A stretch of 64,000 bases of DNA from Actinomycetota bacterium (lineage in GTDB: Bacteria > Actinomycetota > Actinomycetes > Nanopelagicales > Nanopelagicaceae): contig WLOP01000003.1 in the NCBI GenBank assembly GCA_009699205.1, positions 62,001-126,000 of the forward strand, written 5' to 3'. Below are positions 60,442-64,000 of the stretch, piece by piece. Below the pieces are notes generated by a model. It did not search any database. It saw nothing but the letters and a program-made list of their open reading frames with translations, and had not been told where the DNA came from. How positions within the stretch are numbered: position 1 is the stretch's first letter; each line of letters opens with the position of its first letter. The position numbers and the translations under genes were made by a program.

Positions 60442-60517
60442 GCCCCGATAGCCCAATGGCAGAGGCAGAGGACTTAAAATCCTCCCAGTGTGGGTTCGAC
60501 CCCCACTCGGGGCACCA
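60442..60517 (+). tRNA. tRNA-Leu (anticodon UAA), class I-shaped
   Basis: A 76-base cloverleaf: acceptor GCCCCGA/TCGGGGC, D-arm GCCC...AGGC, anticodon stem GAGGA/TCCTC around CTTAAAA (anticodon TAA), 5-base variable loop CCAGT, T-stem GTGGG/CCCAC, discriminator A, encoded CCA. The anticodon reads UUA (Leu), but the long variable arm of usual leucine tRNAs is missing. The last 41 bases are repeated at 61964-62004. Confidence 0.93.
60477..60517 (+). repeat. 41-bp direct repeat, tRNA-proximal copy (att site)
   Basis: Identical over 41 bases to 61964-62004. It starts at the third anticodon base of the tRNA and runs through the CCA end; bases on either side differ. This is where tyrosine integrases typically recombine in tRNA genes. 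Confidence 0.95.
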
Positions 60518-60558
60518 ATATTTCTATCATCCAATCGATTGATATCGAGGCCACCCAT

Positions 60559-60564
60559 TAATAT
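60559..60564 (+). promoter_or_regulatory. -10 box of a leaderless promoter (island peptidase gene)
   Basis: TAATAT, then TGAATT, then ATG 60571. Same six-base spacer sequence as at 21335-21340. The island therefore seems to carry its own promoter inside the left repeat boundary. Confidence 0.5.
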
Positions 60565-60570
60565 TGAATT

Positions 60571-61965
60571 ATGAAGCGCTTCAAAATAGCTTTAGTAATC
60601 CCAGCGCTTCTCATCGCCTTTATTCCATCAATAGCTAAAGCACAACCAACTAATAATTGCCGTATCGAAACATCTCCGTGGAATATCGTTTCACTTGGAT
60701 TTCCATTGAAAGTAGAAAGACTGGCAAATAAAACTAATCCCAAAATTCTGATTTTGCCGTATCAACTAAAAGGAGAGCCTGAATACACTTTCACCGAAGT
60801 GGACAAAGAAAGCTTCAATGGTGCAGTAAGAAACATAAGCCAATTATCTGGAAATAAGAGCAACGTAACCCTCGTCTTTAGTGAAGCTTTAGAATTAGGT
60901 CAGTCGGCAGCTGATCTAGATTTCATAAAGAGAAACGTCCAGATGACCTGGCAGACTGACTTTGAGAAATCTACCTTTGGTTTTGTCACAAAGACGATAC
61001 TTGCTGGGGACTCAAAGATTGATTACAAAGGTATAGATGCTGTTGTCTTGTTTGGCTCCTCACAAAGCAAGAAAGAATATATTGGCGAAGCAATGATGTT
61101 CACTAATGATACGAGTATAAAAAATAATCCTAAGAAATCATCAGGTGGTAGCTGGTGGGATCCCATAAAAACAAGTGAAGGTGAAATTTCAAACGCGGTG
61201 TTACTCTATAACGATCTTTCCACCGACACAATCACACACGAAATTATGCATCTTTATGGTCTCACTGATTTATATGGCTCAGTAAGTAGCCCAAATTTCA
61301 GCATTATGGCTACAGGCGGATTAAAACCTGCCACCCTTCTTCCATATGAAAAATGGGTTCTGGGTTGGTTGCCCGACGAAAGCGTTACTTGTGTTAATTC
61401 GATAACTGAGCTTTCTTCAAATCCTGCCGATAATAGATTCACTTTTGACTACTCAACGGGTGATAAGACTCTTGTAATCCCAACTGGTTCTACAACTGCA
61501 TTAATTGTTGATGTCTTCAATTATCAGCAGAGTACCTACCTGCAATATTATTCTTTAGACAATAATGCACGCCCTCCGATTTTAAGAGTTACACCGGGGC
61601 CACTGCGTTTAAGTAATTTTCGAGGAGTATCAACTCAATTTGAGTCTCCAAACTACACATTATTGATTAGTGATAACGACGGTTCAAATGTTGTCATCAA
61701 TCTAATTCCTACCAGTGGTGTTAATTCCGTAGATTCGGTGCAGCTCATTACTAAGGCTGGTTCAAGAAAGTTAGAAATCGATGCCATGCTCATTGCCAAG
61801 CAAGAAGCAGATGCCAAGGCTGCGGCAGAGTTAAAAGCCAAAAAGGAATCAGACGCTAAAGCTGCTGCGGTTAAGAAAACGACCATCACTTGCGTCAAAG
61901 GTAAGCTCACTAAGAAAGTAACTACGATTAAGCCAGTTTGTCCTGCCGGGTACAAAAAGAAGTAA
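60571..61965 (+). CDS. Secreted M6-like zinc metallopeptidase (island cargo)
   Basis: A 464-residue exported protein. Signal peptide (KRFKIALVIPALLIAFIPS...KA). Zinc site HEIMHLYGLTD at residues 223-233 (HExxH with a third ligand as in metzincin/M6 immune-inhibitor-A-like peptidases), followed by a Met-turn-like SIMATGG. The C-terminal part is a beta-rich domain, then an Ala/Lys/Asp helix (about 409-436) and a tail TITCVKGKLTKKVTTI...CPAGYKKK. The last two bases of the stop codon lie inside the right att repeat. Codon composition is AT-rich. Substrates unknown; possible roles are nutrient release or attack on other cells or phage structures. Confidence 0.82.
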   Translation: MKRFKIALVIPALLIAFIPSIAKAQPTNNCRIETSPWNIVSLGFPLKVERLANKTNPKILILPYQLKGEPEYTFTEVDKESFNGAVRNISQLSGNKSNVTLVFSEALELGQSAADLDFIKRNVQMTWQTDFEKSTFGFVTKTILAGDSKIDYKGIDAVVLFGSSQSKKEYIGEAMMFTNDTSIKNNPKKSSGGSWWDPIKTSEGEISNAVLLYNDLSTDTITHEIMHLYGLTDLYGSVSSPNFSIMATGGLKPATLLPYEKWVLGWLPDESVTCVNSITELSSNPADNRFTFDYSTGDKTLVIPTGSTTALIVDVFNYQQSTYLQYYSLDNNARPPILRVTPGPLRLSNFRGVSTQFESPNYTLLISDNDGSNVVINLIPTSGVNSVDSVQLITKAGSRKLEIDAMLIAKQEADAKAAAELKAKKESDAKAAAVKKTTITCVKGKLTKKVTTIKPVCPAGYKKK

Positions 61966-62004
61966 ATCCTCCCAGTGTGGGTTCGACCCCCACTCGGGGC
62001 ACCA
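61964..62004 (+). repeat. 41-bp direct repeat, distal copy (att site)
   Basis: Perfect copy of 60477-60517 (3' half of tRNA-Leu including CCA). It is not a functional tRNA because the 5' half is missing. Its first two bases supply the AA of the upstream gene's TAA stop. Confidence 0.95.
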
Positions 62005-62056
62005 TCTGATTAATAAACCCAGAGGGCTGTGCGAACACGTGGCTCCCCCCAGGAAA

Positions 62057-62835
62057 ATGAATGCACATCAGCTAAATCTTGCTTTTCAAGTGGCGGGGCT
62101 TTCACCTCTACCCCTGGTCTCATCTCGATGCTTGCATGCACCGTTTATACCTTGGTTGCACAATCACGTGTGTTGCCAAAGTATCGCGCGGCATTAGTAA
62201 TGTCATCGATGGTTACATTTATTGCTGGCTATCACTATTTCCGAATTTTCAACTCATTTAATGAATCTTCGGTCAAGAATGCAGTCACGATCGGCACATC
62301 ACAAGGTTCATTTAACGAGGCTTACCGATACATCGATTGGATCCTTACAGTTCCACTTCTTCTCGTCGAAGTAATCGCAGTGCTTGCTCTTGCAAAGGCA
62401 GCCTCTAAGTCTTTGATCAATCGCTTGGTTCCAGCATCAGCAGCGATGATTATCTTGGGCTATCCAGGGGAAATTTCAACAGACAGTGGAACAAAGATTC
62501 TATTCGGAATCTTATCTACGCTTCCATTCCTTTACATTCTCTATGTCTTATTCGTAGAGCTAACGAAGTCAATGGACCGCCAGCCAGAGGGTGTTGCAGC
62601 GACTGTAAGCCGTTTGCGCTTACTCCTAATTGCTACCTGGGGTGTTTACCCAATTTCATATTTGATTCCAATCTTAGTGAAGAATCCATCAGCGAGTCAG
62701 ATGGCAATGCTCTTCACGGATCGCCAGATCGGTTACACAATTGCAGATGTTCTTGCAAAGTGCGTATTTGGTCTAACTATCTACAAGATTGCAAAGATGA
62801 AGTCTGTTGCTGAAGGCATGAAAGACGATCACTAA
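62057..62835 (+). CDS. Actinorhodopsin (light-driven proton pump), frameshifted near the 5' end
   Basis: A seven-helix retinal protein, about 258 residues. From ATG 62057 the frame reads MNAHQLNLAFQVAGLS, but the rest of the protein (GLISMLACTVYTLVAQ onward) is in the next frame; one extra base at about 62095-62114 (G4 or C4 run) joins them. The proton-pump triad is intact: Asp at 62335, Thr four residues later and Glu eleven later (RYIDWILTVPLLLVE); Leu eight residues after the Asp indicates green tuning; retinal Lys at 62758 (DVLAKCVFGL). A start inside the second frame would lose helix A. AGGA lies two bases before ATG 62057; GTG 62039 is an in-frame alternative start. A strong terminator follows. 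Confidence 0.88.
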
Positions 62836-62845
62836 TATCTAGCTT

Positions 62846-62883
62846 GTAAAGAGGGGCCCTGCAGTTGCAGTGCCCCTCTTTAC
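62846..62883 (+). terminator. Intrinsic terminator after actinorhodopsin
   Basis: GTAAAGAGGGGC at 62846-62857 pairs perfectly with 62872-62883 (12 bp); the apical CTGCA/TGCAG adds a further stem. It may work in both directions because the arm starts with T-rich and A-rich bases. Confidence 0.88.
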
Positions 62884-62927
62884 GAATAGTCCTAATTCTT
62901 CGCTCGTTTCTCGACTAGGAGTAGACA

Positions 62928-63164
62928 ATGACTAATCTTCGTTTTGGTGGCTATTTACTCGTGGCTATCGGCTTGATTAATTTGAGGTATCAAACTGGAC
63001 ATCACAACGCACTCCTCCACAGCATGGCGATAGTGGTTCCTGGATTACTACTCTTAGCTGGAACGTATATTTCGGCTACTCAACGCATATTAATGAGAAA
63101 GAATTCACAACTCCTAGTGGCTCTATGTGCCGCTCTCTTGCTTGTCTACGCGTTCACCAATTAG
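62928..63164 (+). CDS. Small two-helix membrane protein of unknown function
   Basis: A 78-residue protein with a short N-terminal hydrophobic stretch (GGYLLVAIGLINL) and two clear membrane segments (about 35-50 and 60-76). TAGGAG lies before ATG 62928. It is separated from the rhodopsin gene by its terminator, so is not in the same transcript. No family recognised. Confidence 0.6.
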   Translation: MTNLRFGGYLLVAIGLINLRYQTGHHNALLHSMAIVVPGLLLLAGTYISATQRILMRKNSQLLVALCAALLLVYAFTN

Positions 63165-63211
63165 ACGTTTCCTGATCAAAAAGTGAATAATCTTCTAGAT
63201 TCATCAGAAAA

Positions 63212-63229
63212 GGTTGGGTCTACCCAACC
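63212..63229 (+). terminator. GC-rich hairpin between the small membrane protein and the surface-protein gene
   Basis: GGTTGGGT-CT-ACCCAACC is an 8-bp perfect stem with a 2-base loop followed by a run of C and then TTCTT. It is more likely a transcript 3' end than a U-tract terminator. The interval 63165-63344 holds nothing else that I can identify except the GGAGAG Shine-Dalgarno sequence of the next gene. Confidence 0.4.
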
Positions 63230-63344
63230 CCCCCCTTCTTGCACTTCAGGCTTGTGTCTGTGAAGGTTAGCCTTTTAGCCTCCTAACAACTGTCGATGGT
63301 GGTCGATACGGAATCATGTTGCACGAGGAAGTTGGAGAGAGTCG

Positions 63345-64000
63345 ATGGCTATTTTGAACTTTAATGAGGGCGGTCGCTCACGCGCCCCCAAAAATAAAAA
63401 GTTCAAACTCATATTTGGTACCGGGCTCTTAGCGATCACGCTAGGGCTAAGTTCGACCCTTGCTGCAAATATTGATATCAACTCGGGTCCTGTTGAATTC
63501 GGGCAAGGTGTAGCGCAAACAACTGCCTGCGATGGCAACGTTGTAATGACACCAAGTTCAACTTTTTCAAATATTCAGGATGGTGGGGAATTCCTCTTTA
63601 CTTCCTTCACGGTCTCGGATATTTCGAGTGCCTGTGATGGCAAAGTTTTCACAATTAGAGCTTATAAGGATCAACAAAGCGAACCTCTTGATTTATATAC
63701 GACTGTCGGAACTACTGATCCCTATACTGAAATTCAGGTTCTAGACGATGGCGGAAGCTTCAGCTTTGTCGGGGGAGGCTTGTTAGCAGATGACATTGTA
63801 GATATCACTAATGGCTTTACGGTTTCTATGGTTACATCTGGCCCCCCAGCGAGTACTGCCGTCGCCTTAGCTAATGATGTGGATCGAATTACAATTGAGA
63901 GTGGAGAATACGTCGCAGGTACTCCCGCCCCCGTAGGTACAAGTTATATTTACGTAACAACGGATGGCGTGTCGCCCTATGCCATTGGGAGAGCAAATCT
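63345..64000 (+). CDS. Secreted surface protein (partial, runs off the window)
   Basis: ATG 63345 follows GGAGAG and the frame stays open to the last base (218 codons). The N-terminus has a 19-residue polar, Arg/Lys-rich leader (MAILNFNEGGRSRAPKNKK) before a hydrophobic segment FKLIFGTGLLAITLGLSSTL and an Ala cleavage site, so export is expected. The mature part is Ser/Thr/Gly/Asp-rich with few charges and a paired TACDG/SACDG motif, likely beta-sheet. It resembles envelope or pilin-like surface proteins of this lineage, but no family is assigned. Confidence 0.7.
   Translation, partial: MAILNFNEGGRSRAPKNKKFKLIFGTGLLAITLGLSSTLAANIDINSGPVEFGQGVAQTTACDGNVVMTPSSTFSNIQDGGEFLFTSFTVSDISSACDGKVFTIRAYKDQQSEPLDLYTTVGTTDPYTEIQVLDDGGSFSFVGGGLLADDIVDITNGFTVSMVTSGPPASTAVALANDVDRITIESGEYVAGTPAPVGTSYIYVTTDGVSPYAIGRAN

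Larger units (their letters stand above)
60477..62004 (+). mobile_element. Integrase-less, tRNA-Leu-inserted single-gene island
   Basis: A 1.5-kb segment bounded by perfect 41-bp copies of the tRNA-Leu 3' half. It holds one complete gene (secreted M6-like metallopeptidase) and no recombinase. The base composition is visibly AT-richer than the flanking conserved genes (for example 23 G/C in the 60 bases at 60661-60720). The layout matches an element integrated by site-specific recombination, or its deletion remnant, mobilised in trans. The 61964 copy is probably the original tRNA 3' end (inference). Confidence 0.8.

Overview
This 64-kb window comes from the chromosome of a small-genome freshwater actinobacterium, most likely of the acI lineage (order Nanopelagicales; the moderate GC resembles 'Ca. 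Planktophila' rather than 'Ca. Nanopelagicus'). The reasons are: several actinobacterium-restricted families (DUF3263, DUF3027, DUF2530, DUF501, SepX/GlpR); actinobacterial gene order (cspB-like/DUF3027/serC/citA; fthC-glp-rimJ-sepX; pmt/rsmI-metG-tatD-rsmA-ispE; glmU-prs-rplY-pth; mfd-lipoprotein-mazG-eno-ftsB-DUF501-ppx); an actinorhodopsin gene; very tight spacing with many ATGA/GTGA overlaps; and many ATG starts that look leaderless, with a TAnnnT -10 box six or seven bases upstream. Genus-level placement is inference.

Layout. 1-8.5 kb: the end of a group II PLP decarboxylase, DUF3263, a CIRCE-controlled groEL, DUF3027, a cold-shock protein, DUF2530, an MFS exporter, serC-pdxH (minus strand) and a citrate synthase. 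8.5-16 kb: a maltodextrin operon (binding protein, MalF, MalG, intracellular GH13 enzyme, secreted alpha-amylase) with a possible LacI-type operator and a strong hairpin after the binding protein; the transport ATPase is not encoded here. 16-25 kb: esterase, photolyase, diguanylate cyclase, a secreted coiled-coil protein, an SDR, a BadF-type sugar kinase, a GMC oxidoreductase and a saccharopine-dehydrogenase-like protein. 25-33.6 kb: tRNA-Arg, a frameshifted secreted metallopeptidase, purU, an MMPL exporter, fmdB, copC, a copD-ctaG fusion and an acyl-CoA dehydrogenase. 33.6-36.6 kb: fthC, a shortened gephyrin-like glp, rimJ, sepX/glpR and tRNA-Ala. 36.6-46 kb: protein mannosyltransferase, then RNA/translation and isoprenoid genes (rsmI, metG, tatD, rsmA, ispE), a MarR regulator, tRNA-Gln, glmU and prs. 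46-60.4 kb: rplY, pth, trpB2, ppc, mfd, a SurA-N-like lipoprotein, mazG, eno, ftsB, DUF501, ppx/gppA and a family-5 uracil-DNA glycosylase.

The most unusual part is 60.4-62.8 kb. A tRNA-Leu(UAA) gene is followed by a single AT-rich gene for a secreted M6-like metallopeptidase, then by a perfect 41-bp copy of the 3' half of the tRNA. This is the footprint of site-specific integration, but no integrase lies between the repeats. Immediately beyond is an actinorhodopsin whose first codons are out of frame with the rest. The window ends in a partial secreted surface protein.

How the genes work together: secreted amylase, maltodextrin transport and intracellular GH13 hydrolysis would supply glucose to a photoheterotroph that also uses a DTE-type green-tuned proton pump. 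Photolyase and UDG suit a sunlit-water lifestyle. The Glp/SepX pair and FtsB belong to the actinobacterial divisome. All assignments are by reading translated sequence from memory of the families; no database search was run.
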